The translations under genes were made by a program, and so were the position numbers. Under the pieces are notes generated by a model that worked only from the letters and a program-made list of their open reading frames with translations, searched no databases and was not told the DNA's origin. Shown here in pieces: positions 8,011-17,415 of a stretch of 64,000 nt of DNA (positions are counted from its first letter, which is position 1; each line of letters begins with the position of its first letter). The stretch is from Riemerella anatipestifer (GTDB lineage: Bacteria > Bacteroidota > Bacteroidia > Flavobacteriales > Weeksellaceae): NCBI RefSeq assembly GCF_009663465.1, contig NZ_QXHU01000006.1:12839-76838 (forward strand), read 5' to 3'.

Positions 8011-9789
8011 TTAATACCCCCCTTTTTCAATAAAGTGTTTTGCTACTTTTTCGGTAAGGGCAATTACATTAGGAGTGTTGGTATATTTAGTAAATCTTCT
8101 AAGACCAGAAAGCATCATTCTTTGCTCATCGCCTTCTGCAAAAGATACAATCCCTTCTTTAGCAGATACAATAATCTTCTCTATCGCTTTATAAAGGTTT
8201 AGCTGTGCCATTGCTGCTTCTGCAGAATCTGGTGTATAGTGCTTCTCTGCTCTTAAAATAGCAGACTCTGCCATATAAATTTGGTTAAGAATTTCAGATG
8301 CATTTAGTAGAAGGTGTTGTTGTTTTTCAATATCCATCATATACTTCTGTAAAGCCGCTCCTGAAACCATTAAGAAGACCTTTTTAAGGTTAGCAATCAT
8401 CGCCTTTTCCTCACTCATAAATGCAGAATAATCTGGCGTTTCAAAAGACGGGATAGACATCAGCTCCTTACCTACTGCCATTGCTGGAGATATTAGGTCT
8501 ATTTGCCCTTTCATCGCTTTTTTAATCAGCATACCCACGGCGAGTAGTCGGTTAATTTCGTTGGTTCCTTCGTAGATTCTAGAAATTCTAGAGTCTCTCC
8601 AAGCTGCTTCCATTGGCGTATCCTCCGAGAAGCCCATTCCTCCAAAAATCTGAATCCCCTCATCAGCCGAGTGTTGCAACAAATCGGACACGAATACTTT
8701 TAATATAGAACATTCTACTGCATACTCTTCTACGCCTTTAAGCTCTGCCTCTTGGTGGTTCATTCCTCCTGCTACAAGTTCATCTATTTTATCCTGAACA
8801 TCTTTAGCCGCACGGTAAGAACCTGCTTCACTCACAAATATACCGGTTGCCATTTCAGCTACTTTCTTACGAATAGCCCCAAAAGTAGAGATAGAAGTTC
8901 CGAACTGCTTTCTCTCGTTAGCATATTGAATAGAATAGTTAAGGATTCTTCTTTGAGCATCTAAACAAGCCGCAGCAAGTTTAATTCTACCCACATTAAG
9001 AGCATTAAGAGCGATTTTAAACCCATTGTTTCTCTCTCCTAAAAGACACTCCACAGGTACTTTCATATCATTAAAAAATACCTGACGCGTAGAGGAAGCA
9101 CGAATACCGAGTTTATGCTCTTCCTCCCCAAAAGTTAGACTTTCTGGATTTTCTAACTCGGAACGATTAACCACAAACCCTGTGATATTTTTATCGTCAT
9201 CTATTTTAGCAAAGAAAGTGAAGGTATCTGCAAACCCTGCATTAGAAATCCACATTTTTTGACCGTTGATGATGTAATGTTTACCATCTTCCGAAAGTCT
9301 TGCCTTAGTTTTTCCGCTGTTGGCATCAGACCCTGCATCTGGTTCTGTAAGGCAGTAAGCTCCAAATTTAGCCCCCGTAGCTAAGTCTGGTAGGTATTTT
9401 TGTTTTTGAGCTTCCGTTCCGTAAAGTAAAATAGGTAGTGTACCAATACCTGTATGTGCTCCGTACGCCGTAGCTAAAGACCCCGTAGCTCCCGACAGAT
9501 AATCGCAAGCCAACATAGTGGTTACAAAGCCCATACCCAAACCACCATAAGACTCAGGAACCGAAATTCCTAAAAAGCCCATAGCTCCGATTTCTTTCAT
9601 ACACTCTTCTGTGAAGGCATAATCTTTCTTTTCGAAACGCTCCCTGTTTGGGATTACAGTTCTATCTATAAACTCCTTAGCAGAGTCTCTAAGCATTTTT
9701 TGTTCTTCTGACAGTTCCTCTATTGAGAAAATTTGTGTTGCTGGAGTTTCTTTAATTAAAAATTCTCCCCCTTTTAGTATTGTACTCAT
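8011..9789 (-). CDS. Acyl-CoA dehydrogenase
   Basis: A 592-residue flavoprotein that introduces the trans-2 double bond in acyl-CoA, the first step of beta-oxidation. Motifs: AYCLTEPDAGSD near residue 143 and MWISNAGFAD near 179 (FAD and substrate binding), and SRIYEGTNEINRLL near 408 with the catalytic Glu. The roughly 190-residue C-terminal extension makes it the very-long-chain-like class rather than the short 380-residue type. It is the last gene of a minus-strand operon with thiolase and the multifunctional hydratase/dehydrogenase. The MarR gene at the operon head suggests control by acyl-CoA or a related ligand. Confidence 0.92.
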   Translation of the reverse strand: MSTILKGGEFLIKETPATQIFSIEELSEEQKMLRDSAKEFIDRTVIPNRERFEKKDYAFTEECMKEIGAMGFLGISVPESYGGLGMGFVTTMLACDYLSGATGSLATAYGAHTGIGTLPILLYGTEAQKQKYLPDLATGAKFGAYCLTEPDAGSDANSGKTKARLSEDGKHYIINGQKMWISNAGFADTFTFFAKIDDDKNITGFVVNRSELENPESLTFGEEEHKLGIRASSTRQVFFNDMKVPVECLLGERNNGFKIALNALNVGRIKLAAACLDAQRRILNYSIQYANERKQFGTSISTFGAIRKKVAEMATGIFVSEAGSYRAAKDVQDKIDELVAGGMNHQEAELKGVEEYAVECSILKVFVSDLLQHSADEGIQIFGGMGFSEDTPMEAAWRDSRISRIYEGTNEINRLLAVGMLIKKAMKGQIDLISPAMAVGKELMSIPSFETPDYSAFMSEEKAMIANLKKVFLMVSGAALQKYMMDIEKQQHLLLNASEILNQIYMAESAILRAEKHYTPDSAEAAMAQLNLYKAIEKIIVSAKEGIVSFAEGDEQRMMLSGLRRFTKYTNTPNVIALTEKVAKHFIEKGGY

Positions 9790-9840
9790 TTTGTAAATTT
9801 TAAGTGTTGTATTATTAAATATTAAATCATTTTTGAACTC

Positions 9841-11019
9841 TTATAAAAGCTCAAAAATACTTGCAGCTCCCTGTCCTGTTCCTACGCACATAGTTACCAT
9901 ACCGTATTTGCTGCCTCTTTGTCTCATTTCGTCTAAAAGCTGAACGGTAAGTTTAGTACCTGTACAACCTAGCGGGTGTCCTAATGCAATAGCACCTCCA
10001 TTCACATTTACAATCTCTGGATTAAGGTCTAACTCCTTTTTAATTGCTACTGATTGAGAGGCAAATGCCTCGTTCAGCTCTATTAAATCTATATCTTTAA
10101 GTTGTAAGCCTGCTTGTTTAAGTGCTTTTGGAATAGCGTAAACAGGTCCCATACCCATAATTCTCGGCTCTAGACCTGCTGCTGCATAAGATACTAACCT
10201 TGCTTCAGGCTGTAAGCCTAACTCTTTTACCATATCTTCAGACATTACAATAACAAACGCTGCTCCGTCTGACATTTGTGATGAGTTACCTGCCGTAACG
10301 CTTCCTCCATTCGCAAATACAGGTCTTAGTTTAGCCAAACCTTCTAAAGAAGTATCTTTTCTAGGACCTTCGTCCACAGAGAAATCAAAAGATTTAGTTT
10401 GTAGCTTTTGGTTTTCATCAAGGAAGGTATATTCTACTGGAATAGGCACAATTTGATTGACAAATTTGTTTTCCGCCAATGCCTTTAATGCTTTTTGGTG
10501 CGATTCAAAAGCGAACAAATCTTGCTCCTCTCTACTGATGTTGTATTGTTTTGCCACCGCTTCTGCTGTATAGCCCATTCCCCAATAGTAGTCAGGGTTA
10601 GACTTAGCTATATCCGTCTCTGGTACAGGCTTGTACCCGCCCATTGGGATAAAACTCATAGATTCCGTTCCTCCTGCAATGATGCAATCTGCCATACCTG
10701 CCTGAATTTTAGCCGAAGCAATTGCAATAGCTTCAGATCCTGAAGCACAGTATCTGTTCACCGTAACTCCCGGAACTTTATCTGTATTAAGCCCCATAAG
10801 CGAAATCAGCCTCGCTATATTAAGCCCTTGTTCTGCCTCTGGCATTGCATTACCCACGATGAGGTCGTCTATTCTATCTTTGTCTAACTGAGGCACATCG
10901 CTCATCAGTTTTTCTATTACTTTAGCTGCCATCACATCTGGTCTTGTAAATCTTAAAGACCCTTTAGGTGCTTTGCCTACAGCCGTTCTGTAACCTTTTA
11001 TTATGTATGCTGTTTTCAT
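9841..11019 (-). CDS. fadA: Acetyl-CoA C-acyltransferase (thiolase)
   Basis: A 392-residue thiolase that cleaves 3-ketoacyl-CoA with CoA, the last step of beta-oxidation. The nucleophilic Cys lies in [15 protein letters not shown] near residue 90, the His in [17 protein letters not shown] near 345, and the second Cys in [19 protein letters not shown] at the C-terminus. Length and motifs are complete. It lies 51 bases upstream of the acyl-CoA dehydrogenase gene and downstream of the multifunctional enzyme, in the usual Flavobacteriia order. Confidence 0.93.
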   Translation of the reverse strand: MKTAYIIKGYRTAVGKAPKGSLRFTRPDVMAAKVIEKLMSDVPQLDKDRIDDLIVGNAMPEAEQGLNIARLISLMGLNTDKVPGVTVNRYCASGSEAIAIASAKIQAGMADCIIAGGTESMSFIPMGGYKPVPETDIAKSNPDYYWGMGYTAEAVAKQYNISREEQDLFAFESHQKALKALAENKFVNQIVPIPVEYTFLDENQKLQTKSFDFSVDEGPRKDTSLEGLAKLRPVFANGGSVTAGNSSQMSDGAAFVIVMSEDMVKELGLQPEARLVSYAAAGLEPRIMGMGPVYAIPKALKQAGLQLKDIDLIELNEAFASQSVAIKKELDLNPEIVNVNGGAIALGHPLGCTGTKLTVQLLDEMRQRGSKYGMVTMCVGTGQGAASIFELL

Positions 11020-11040
11020 ATATTTATTAAATTTTAGAGA

Positions 11041-11420
11041 TTAGATTTTAGATTCTAATCCTTTTGAAGTTAAACTTGATTTTAATTTATAAATCATCTT
11101 TTGTATTTCTGTTAAATGTTGTAACGTAGGCGTTATGTCTTGATTGTTTTTCATTTGTAATTCTGATAATAAAATAAGCTGAGTTTCTAGTTCGTAACAA
11201 GACCCCGAAGCTATTCCTAGAAAATGAATGAACTCTTTTGGGTTATTTCTTCCCGCTCCTTCTGCAATATTAGAAGGTATAGAATAGCACACCTTTTCAT
11301 CTGTGAAGTCAATCCAAATTTTTCGTTCGTAGGCAACGCTTCACTAATAAGGTAAATCTCCTTAGCTAAAGCGATAGCCTTTTGCCAAACTACTAATTTA
11401 TTCAATTGATGTGCACTCAT
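11041..11420 (-). pseudogene. Four-helix-bundle (S23-like) protein, frameshifted
   Basis: Two overlapping frames together make one protein of about 120 residues. The first (11420 down to about 11290) reads MSAHQLNKLVVWQKAIALAKEI and FGLTSQMKRCA. The second (about 11292 to 11041) continues SIPSNIAEGAGRNNPKEF and YELETQLILLSEL. These are the halves of the family often annotated as four-helix-bundle or 23S-rRNA-intervening-sequence protein. A one-base deletion near 11287-11291, between KRCA and SIPSN, explains the break. It may be genuine decay or a sequencing error. It sits inside the beta-oxidation operon, an odd place, since such genes usually travel alone. Confidence 0.75.
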
Positions 11421-11471
11421 TTAGTATCAATTTACAACGTCTAAAATCTCATATCCAACATCTAACAAAAA

Positions 11472-13877
11472 TTAATTTCTTAGTGGTTTTCCTTTTTGAA
11501 GCATAAATTGGATACGCTCTAAAGTTTTTCTCTCTCCACAAAGCTGTAAAAAAGTCTCTCTCTCTAAGTTAAGAAGGTATTGCTCTGTAACTAAAGTTTC
11601 TTCGGAAAGGTTTCCTCCTGCCATTACAAAAGCTAACTTATCTGCAATTTTCTTATCGTGTTCTGAAATGAAATTACCTGTAAGCATTTGGTCTGTACCT
11701 ACATAGAACATACCTAACGCATCTTTACCTAAAACTCTTACTTTTTCAGAAACTGGCTGTGTATAGCCTTGCTCTGCCATTAGTAATGCTACTTTTTTAG
11801 CTTCTGCAATCTGTCTATTTTTGTTGACTACCACAAAGTCTTTACCGTGCTGAAGAATATCCATATCGTAAGCCTCATAAGCCGAAGTGGCTACTTTACC
11901 CATAGCAATATTCATAAAAGCATCTCTTAGACGGTTGTTTTTAACATCGTCTTTAGACATTTGTTTCATAGTTCTTAAAGTCATTTCTTTAGTACCACCA
12001 CCGCCTGGGATAACACCTACACCTACTTCTACTAGACCAATGTAAGTTTCTGCAGCAGCTACCACACGGTCAGCGTGAAGCGTCATCTCGCAACCACCAC
12101 CTAACGTCATTCCAAACGGAGCTACCACTACTGGTATCGAAGAGTAACGAAGCCTCATCATTGATTTTTGGAAATAAGCAATCGCCATATTCAAATCGTC
12201 CCAATCTTGGTCAATCGCCATCATCAAAATCATAGCCAAGTTAGCCCCCACCGAGAAATTAGCTCCTTGGTTAGCCACTACTAAACCATCGTATTCCTTT
12301 TCTGCTAGGTCTATCGCTCTGTTAAGACCGTCTAAAACTTCTCCTCCAAGAGAGTTCATCTTAGAACGAATTTCAAAGTTGATAATACCATCACCCAAAT
12401 ACTGTATCGCGGAACCAGAATTGCTCCAAAGCGTTTTATTTTTTCTAATATTATCTAAAATGATAAAGGCATCTTGCCCTGGTATAGACTGATAATCTGC
12501 CTTAGTTTTATCAAAGTATAAAGTTTGACCTTCTTCACTCACCTGATAAAATGCTTTACCTTGCTCTGCTAAAGATTTAACCCAATCTGATACTTCATAC
12601 CCAGCTTCTTTGGCCAATTCTACACCTTTCTGAACACCTACAGCGTCCCAAATTTCAAAAGGTCCATTTTCCCAACCAAATCCAGCACGCATAGCATCAT
12701 CTATCTTATAAACTTCGTCTGAAATTTCTGGAACTTTATGAGAAACATAAGCAAACAATGCTCCCAAAGTGCTGCGATATAACTCTCCTGCTTTATCTTT
12801 ACCACCTATTAAAACCTTAAATCTATCAATAGGTTTGTCTATATTTTTAGTTAATTCTAAAGTAGGGAAAGAAGACTTATCTTGTAATTCGTACTCTAAG
12901 GTATCTAAGTTTAATCCTAATATCTCTGATTTGCCATCAGCATTTTTAACTTTCTTAAAGAAACCTTGTTCTGTTTTAGAACCCAGCCAATTATTATCCA
13001 TCATTTTTTGGATATAATCTGGCAACTGGAATACTGCCTTGAACTCCTCTGCCTCTGCTCCACTTTCTCTAACTCCATTAGCTACATGTACAAGTGTGTC
13101 TAGCCCCACCACATCTGCCGTTCTAAATGTTGCAGATTTTGGTCTACCAATTACTGGACCTGTTAGTTTATCTACATCTGATACACTTAACCCTAGTTTT
13201 TGTACTTTATGAAGTAAATCCATCATACCAAAAACACCTATTCTATTGGCAATAAAAGCTGGTGTATCTTTCGCTAAAACTGTAGTTTTCCCTAAAAATT
13301 TAGCCCCATATTCCATATAGAAATCTACTACTTCTGGAGCGGTCTCTGGAGTAGGAATAATTTCTAAAAGTGGTAAATATCTTACTGGATTAAAAAAGTG
13401 TGTCCCTGCAAAATATTTCTTAAAATCATCGCTTCTGCCCTCGGTAAGAAGATGGATAGGAATACCCGATGTATTAGAAGAAACCAAAGTACCTTCTTTT
13501 CTGTATTGTTCTATCTTTTCGTAAACAGATTTTTTAATATCCAATCTCTCTACTACTACCTCAATAATCCAGTCGGTATTTTTAATTTTAGACATATCGT
13601 CATCAAAGTTACCTACCGTTATTCTGTCTGCAAATTTTGGAGTGTAAAGCAACGCAGGGCTTGCCTTTTTAAGTTTCTCCAAATTTTCAGTTGCAATTCT
13701 ATTTCTAAAGGCTTTATCCTCTTTAGTAAGACCTTTTTTCTGCTCCGCTTCTGTAAGTTCAAAAGGAACGATATCTAGCATAAGCACCTCTACGCCTATA
13801 TTGGCAAAATGAGCCGCTATACCAGCACCCATAATTCCTGAACCAAGAACGGTAATGTGTTTAATTCTTCTTTTCAT
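11472..13877 (-). CDS. 3-hydroxyacyl-CoA dehydrogenase / enoyl-CoA hydratase
   Basis: An 801-residue multifunctional beta-oxidation enzyme. The N-terminus has the NAD-binding Rossmann motif GSGIMGAGIAAHFANIGVEV (residues 12-31) followed by the 3-hydroxyacyl-CoA dehydrogenase domain (GTHFFNPVRYLPLLEIIPT, FIANRIGVFGM). The C-terminal third is a crotonase domain (ANQGANFSVGANLAM, FGMTLGGGCEMTLHADRVV, GVGVIPGGGGTKEM). This dehydrogenase-first order is the FadN-like arrangement, opposite to E. coli FadB. It hydrates enoyl-CoA and oxidises the product for the downstream thiolase. First enzyme gene after the marR gene, 24 bases away. Confidence 0.92.
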   Translation of the reverse strand: MKRRIKHITVLGSGIMGAGIAAHFANIGVEVLMLDIVPFELTEAEQKKGLTKEDKAFRNRIATENLEKLKKASPALLYTPKFADRITVGNFDDDMSKIKNTDWIIEVVVERLDIKKSVYEKIEQYRKEGTLVSSNTSGIPIHLLTEGRSDDFKKYFAGTHFFNPVRYLPLLEIIPTPETAPEVVDFYMEYGAKFLGKTTVLAKDTPAFIANRIGVFGMMDLLHKVQKLGLSVSDVDKLTGPVIGRPKSATFRTADVVGLDTLVHVANGVRESGAEAEEFKAVFQLPDYIQKMMDNNWLGSKTEQGFFKKVKNADGKSEILGLNLDTLEYELQDKSSFPTLELTKNIDKPIDRFKVLIGGKDKAGELYRSTLGALFAYVSHKVPEISDEVYKIDDAMRAGFGWENGPFEIWDAVGVQKGVELAKEAGYEVSDWVKSLAEQGKAFYQVSEEGQTLYFDKTKADYQSIPGQDAFIILDNIRKNKTLWSNSGSAIQYLGDGIINFEIRSKMNSLGGEVLDGLNRAIDLAEKEYDGLVVANQGANFSVGANLAMILMMAIDQDWDDLNMAIAYFQKSMMRLRYSSIPVVVAPFGMTLGGGCEMTLHADRVVAAAETYIGLVEVGVGVIPGGGGTKEMTLRTMKQMSKDDVKNNRLRDAFMNIAMGKVATSAYEAYDMDILQHGKDFVVVNKNRQIAEAKKVALLMAEQGYTQPVSEKVRVLGKDALGMFYVGTDQMLTGNFISEHDKKIADKLAFVMAGGNLSEETLVTEQYLLNLERETFLQLCGERKTLERIQFMLQKGKPLRN

Positions 13878-13901
13878 ATTAAGTATAATTCTATTTTTTA
13901 T

Positions 13902-14351
13902 TTATTTTTTACGATTGAGTTCGTTGGCAATCTTCACAATATCATTAGTTACCTCTTTAAAAACCTCTAGTTTTTCGGGTGAAATTCTCTCAAGAATTAA
14001 TTTATTAAAGTTAAGTACCATCGCTTTGGATAAATTTCTAGACTCTAAACCCTTTTCAGTTAATTTAATGATAACCTCCCTTTTATCTACAGAAGATTTA
14101 TCCTTATAGATATAGCCATTATCCTCCAATAGTTTAATAATCCTTGTAAGCGAAGTAGGTTCTATCGCCATTTTAGGACCTAAATTAGTGCTTCTAGTTC
14201 CGTTCTTTGGGTCTATCTTCAGCAAAGTAAGTGCCTGTACAGTAGTTGAATCATGCTCTTGAGCTTTCTCCGAATACATTCTAGAAACAGCTAACCAAGT
14301 GGATTTAAGTATTAAATCTATATTTTCTATTTTGTCTTTATTTGATTCCAT
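13902..14351 (-). CDS. MarR family transcriptional regulator
   Basis: A 149-residue winged-helix protein. The recognition region is TNLGPKMAIEPTSLTRIIKLLEDNG and the wing YKDKSSVDKREVIIKLTEKG, both typical of MarR. It heads the beta-oxidation operon, so the most direct inference is that it represses that operon and itself and responds to fatty acyl-CoA. A perfect 12-base palindrome lies in its promoter region and is the obvious operator candidate. Confidence 0.88.
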   Translation of the reverse strand: MESNKDKIENIDLILKSTWLAVSRMYSEKAQEHDSTTVQALTLLKIDPKNGTRSTNLGPKMAIEPTSLTRIIKLLEDNGYIYKDKSSVDKREVIIKLTEKGLESRNLSKAMVLNFNKLILERISPEKLEVFKEVTNDIVKIANELNRKK

Positions 14352-14376
14352 TTTTATATCTAAAAACTTTGTACTT

Positions 14377-14407
14377 CAAATATAACACAAAATACTATGC
14401 ATGCATA
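14377..14407 (-). promoter_or_regulatory. MarR promoter with palindromic operator candidate
   Basis: On the minus strand a TATATTTG -7 element occupies 14377..14384. The perfect palindrome TATGCATGCATA (14396..14407) lies just where the -33 contact is expected. A repressor bound there would block RNA polymerase. The MarR gene starts 26 bases downstream. Confidence 0.5.
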
Positions 14408-14518
14408 ATAATTAAATGTTAAATTTAAGTTAAATCAATAGTAATCAATATTATAAATAATATGTAAAACATATAAAATAGTTTCCACATAGAAACTAAT
14501 CATCAGATTTATAACAAA

Positions 14519-14551
14519 TTAAGGGCTTGATGAAAACCACCAAGCCCTTAA
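14519..14551. terminator. Perfect 11-base hairpin between marR promoter and PPIase gene
   Basis: TTAAGGGCTTG and CAAGCCCTTAA pair perfectly around an 11-base loop. It lies 22 bases beyond the stop of the minus-strand isomerase gene and probably ends that transcript. The following T tract is weak. Confidence 0.6.
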
Positions 14552-14572
14552 TATCTGAGAATAAAATATAAG

Positions 14573-15655
14573 TTATTTAACTTTAACCAATTCTACATCA
14601 AATAATAGCCACGCATTAGGCGGAATAACACCTCCTGCACCTCTTTCTCCATAAGCCAAATTAGATGGGATAAGCAATGTTGCTTGCTCGCCTTCTTTAA
14701 GAAGCATAATACCTTCGTCCCAACCTTTAATTACTCTACCTGTTCCAACAGGAAACTCTATTGGTTCTCCTCTTTTAAAAGAGTTATCAAACTCTTGTCC
14801 GTTAGTTAATCTTCCCGCATAGTGTACTGCTACCATATCACCTGCTTTAGGAGCTTTACCTTCGGTAGATTTTGTAATCTTATATAAAAGCCCAGACGCT
14901 GTAGCTGTCATTCCTGCCTTTAATTCTTCTAATTTCTTAGCAGCCTCTGCTTCTTTTTTAGCTATGTAAGCTCTATTTCTTTCTTCGATTTTAGATTTAC
15001 CTTCATTAAATACTTTTGCTGCATCATAATCTTTGTAAGACTCACCTTTAGTGAAAATCTCCACTTTCTGTATTACTACATCTTGCTTAGGCTTATGTTG
15101 TGCTCCTATTTCTACATTCGCAATCGCATCTATAACTTCTAAACCTTGTATTACTTTACCAAACACGGTATGCTTACCATCTAACCAAGGTGTAGCTACT
15201 TCTGTAATAAAAAACTGAGAACCATTGGTATTAGCACCAGAATTAGCCATAGAAAGATAACCTTTACCCTCGTGTTTTAGGTCATTCTTTTCGTCATCAA
15301 ATTTATAACCAGGATCTCCCATTCCCGTTCCAGTAGGGTCTCCTCCTTGAATCATAAAATCCTTGATAACTCTATGAAAAATAATCCCATCATAGTAAGG
15401 CTTTCCTTTTTTCTTAACTTTATTTTCTATTGTACCTTGTGCTAATCCCACAAAGTTAGCCACAGTTACAGGAGATTCTTTGTCGTTAAACTGGATAATC
15501 ATACTTCCTTTAGAAGTTTCCATTTTTGCATAAACACCCTCTGGAAGAGCGTTGTAAAATTCTTTTTCGATATTCATTTTTTTGTATATAGGATTACAAT
15601 TAGTTAATGATAAAATTGCTAATAAAGCAACACACAAAGATAAGACTTTTTTCAT
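14573..15655 (-). CDS. Peptidyl-prolyl isomerase lipoprotein, cyclophilin plus FKBP domains
   Basis: A 360-residue protein with a lipoprotein-type signal (LSLTNCNP, lipid-modified Cys near residue 20). Two unrelated isomerase domains are joined: a cyclophilin domain at residues 40-200 ([34 protein letters not shown]) and an FKBP domain at 260-360 ([49 protein letters not shown]). They are linked by a charged helix rich in Lys/Glu/Ala. It should accelerate proline isomerisation during folding of exported proteins, anchored in an envelope membrane. Single-gene unit. Confidence 0.9.
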   Translation of the reverse strand: MKKVLSLCVALLAILSLTNCNPIYKKMNIEKEFYNALPEGVYAKMETSKGSMIIQFNDKESPVTVANFVGLAQGTIENKVKKKGKPYYDGIIFHRVIKDFMIQGGDPTGTGMGDPGYKFDDEKNDLKHEGKGYLSMANSGANTNGSQFFITEVATPWLDGKHTVFGKVIQGLEVIDAIANVEIGAQHKPKQDVVIQKVEIFTKGESYKDYDAAKVFNEGKSKIEERNRAYIAKKEAEAAKKLEELKAGMTATASGLLYKITKSTEGKAPKAGDMVAVHYAGRLTNGQEFDNSFKRGEPIEFPVGTGRVIKGWDEGIMLLKEGEQATLLIPSNLAYGERGAGGVIPPNAWLLFDVELVKVK

Positions 15656-15742
15656 CGTTAATTTAATTTGGGAATGGTTAAAACGAAATACCGAAACTTT
15701 AGTATCTAGCCTCGGTATTACTTTTATTTCAATTATAGCAGA

Positions 15743-16561
15743 TTAACCTTCTTTACTTTGATCATATCTATCTACCACCTTCTGAGAAACCCCAGTATTG
15801 CTAAATCCTCCGTCGTTGAAAAGATTTTGCATTGTTACCTTTCTTGTTAAATCAGAAAACATTGCCACACAGTAGTTAGCACAATCTAAAGCTGTTGCAT
15901 TACCTAGTGGAGACATATCTTCTGCATAACCTAAGAAACCTCCAAAGCCTTTCACTCCGCTTCCCGCTGTTGTAGGTGTTGGAGATTGTGATATGGTGTT
16001 TACTCTTACTTTTCTTTCACCCCAATAGTACCCAAAGCTTCTCGCAATACTCTCCAAATAAGATTTGTTATCTGCCATATCATTATAGTCTGGGAAAGTT
16101 CTCTGAGCTGCAATATAAGAGAGTGCTAAAATAGAACCCCACTCGTTCATACAATCTTTATCCCAAGCGGTTTTCATAACTTTGTGAAAAGAAACTGCCG
16201 ATACATCCCAACCTTTTTCTAAAAAGCTATAATTAAGGTCAGTATAAGGCTTACCTTTTCTCACATTAACCGACATTCCTATAGAGTGTAAAATAAAATC
16301 TAGCTTTCCAAATTTTTCTATCGTAGCATCAAAAAGTTTTTCTAAATCTTCCATAGAAGTGGCGTCTGCACCAATGACCTCTGCTCCTGTTTTTTCTGCC
16401 AAAGCGTTTAATTCTCCCATTCTCATAGCGATAGGTGCATTAGATAAGATAAATTCAGCACCTTCTTCATGACATCTTTCTGCTACTTTCCAAGCGATAG
16501 ATTGCTCGTTAAGAGCTCCAAATATAATTCCCTTTTTTCCTTTTAATAATCCGTATGACAT
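15743..16561 (-). CDS. fabI: Enoyl-ACP reductase FabI
   Basis: A 272-residue short-chain dehydrogenase that reduces trans-2-enoyl-ACP with NAD(P)H, the last step of fatty acid elongation and the triclosan target class. The N-terminus MSYGLLKGKKGIIFGAL begins the cofactor fold. The catalytic Tyr-x6-Lys of FabI is seen in YNDMADNK near residue 158, and the Ala/Ser-rich C-terminus is typical. An upstream in-frame ATG would add seven residues; I chose the MSYG start because it aligns with the family. Confidence 0.9.
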   Translation of the reverse strand: MSYGLLKGKKGIIFGALNEQSIAWKVAERCHEEGAEFILSNAPIAMRMGELNALAEKTGAEVIGADATSMEDLEKLFDATIEKFGKLDFILHSIGMSVNVRKGKPYTDLNYSFLEKGWDVSAVSFHKVMKTAWDKDCMNEWGSILALSYIAAQRTFPDYNDMADNKSYLESIARSFGYYWGERKVRVNTISQSPTPTTAGSGVKGFGGFLGYAEDMSPLGNATALDCANYCVAMFSDLTRKVTMQNLFNDGGFSNTGVSQKVVDRYDQSKEG

Positions 16562-16685
16562 AATTATTTTATTTAGCAACAAAAATAATAAAAAAAATAA
16601 GATTGGGATTACAATCTACCCTAAATTTGACTAGACTTCTTACATTAAATTACTATCTTTGCTGAAACAAAAATCTAATTTAAAA

Positions 16686-17339
16686 ATGAAATTTTTTATC
16701 GACACCGCTAATCTTGAGCAAATTAAAGAAGCTAAAAATCTAGGTATTTTAGATGGCGTAACTACCAACCCTTCTCTAATGGCTAAAGAAGGCATACAAG
16801 GGAAAGAAGCTATAATGAACCACTACAAAACCATTTGCGAATTGGTAGATGGAGATATTTCTGCAGAGGTACTTTCTACAACTTATGAGGAAATGATAAA
16901 AGAAGGCGAAGAACTAGCAGCCATCCACCCTAATATCGTGGTAAAAATACCAATGATAAAAGACGGAATAAAGGCTATAAAGTATTTTTCTGATAAAGGT
17001 ATTAAGACTAACTGCACTTTAATATTTTCGGCAGGACAAGCTCTTTTAGCAGCTAAGGCTGGAGCGACTTATGTATCGCCTTTCTTAGGAAGATTGGACG
17101 ACATCTCTACTGATGGACTTAATTTAATAGAAGAAATCAGAACGATATATGATAACTATATGTTTGAAACTGAAATTCTAGCAGCTTCTATAAGACACTC
17201 TATGCACATTATAGATTGTGCTAAAATAGGTGCTGATGTTATCACGTCTCCTCTAGCTCCCATATTAAGTTTACTTAAACACCCTTTAACAGATAATGGT
17301 TTAGCACAGTTTGTAGCAGACGCACAGAAATTAGGCTAG
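16686..17339 (+). CDS. Fructose-6-phosphate aldolase / transaldolase family protein
   Basis: A 217-residue (beta/alpha)8 protein of the short transaldolase family. Motifs: [13 protein letters not shown] at the start, [13 protein letters not shown] near residue 25, KIPM near 86 with the Schiff-base Lys, [13 protein letters not shown] near 108 and PFLGRLDDI near 130. Such proteins are transaldolases of the pentose phosphate pathway or fructose-6-phosphate aldolases; sequence alone does not decide. The longer open frame begins nine codons earlier inside the leader, and MKFFIDT is the normal N-terminus. Confidence 0.88.
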   Translation: MKFFIDTANLEQIKEAKNLGILDGVTTNPSLMAKEGIQGKEAIMNHYKTICELVDGDISAEVLSTTYEEMIKEGEELAAIHPNIVVKIPMIKDGIKAIKYFSDKGIKTNCTLIFSAGQALLAAKAGATYVSPFLGRLDDISTDGLNLIEEIRTIYDNYMFETEILAASIRHSMHIIDCAKIGADVITSPLAPILSLLKHPLTDNGLAQFVADAQKLG

Positions 17340-17363
17340 TAAACAATATCATAATTAAAAACC

Positions 17364-17398
17364 AAAATCCTCACAACTAAGTTATGAGGATTTTTTTT
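17364..17398. terminator. Bidirectional terminator between transaldolase and ychF
   Basis: AAAATCCTCA and TGAGGATTTT form a 10-base stem, with T runs on the plus strand and a flanking A-rich stretch that serves the minus strand. It separates the convergent transaldolase and YchF genes. Confidence 0.8.
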
Positions 17399-17415
17399 AT
17401 TATTTGATTTAGATA

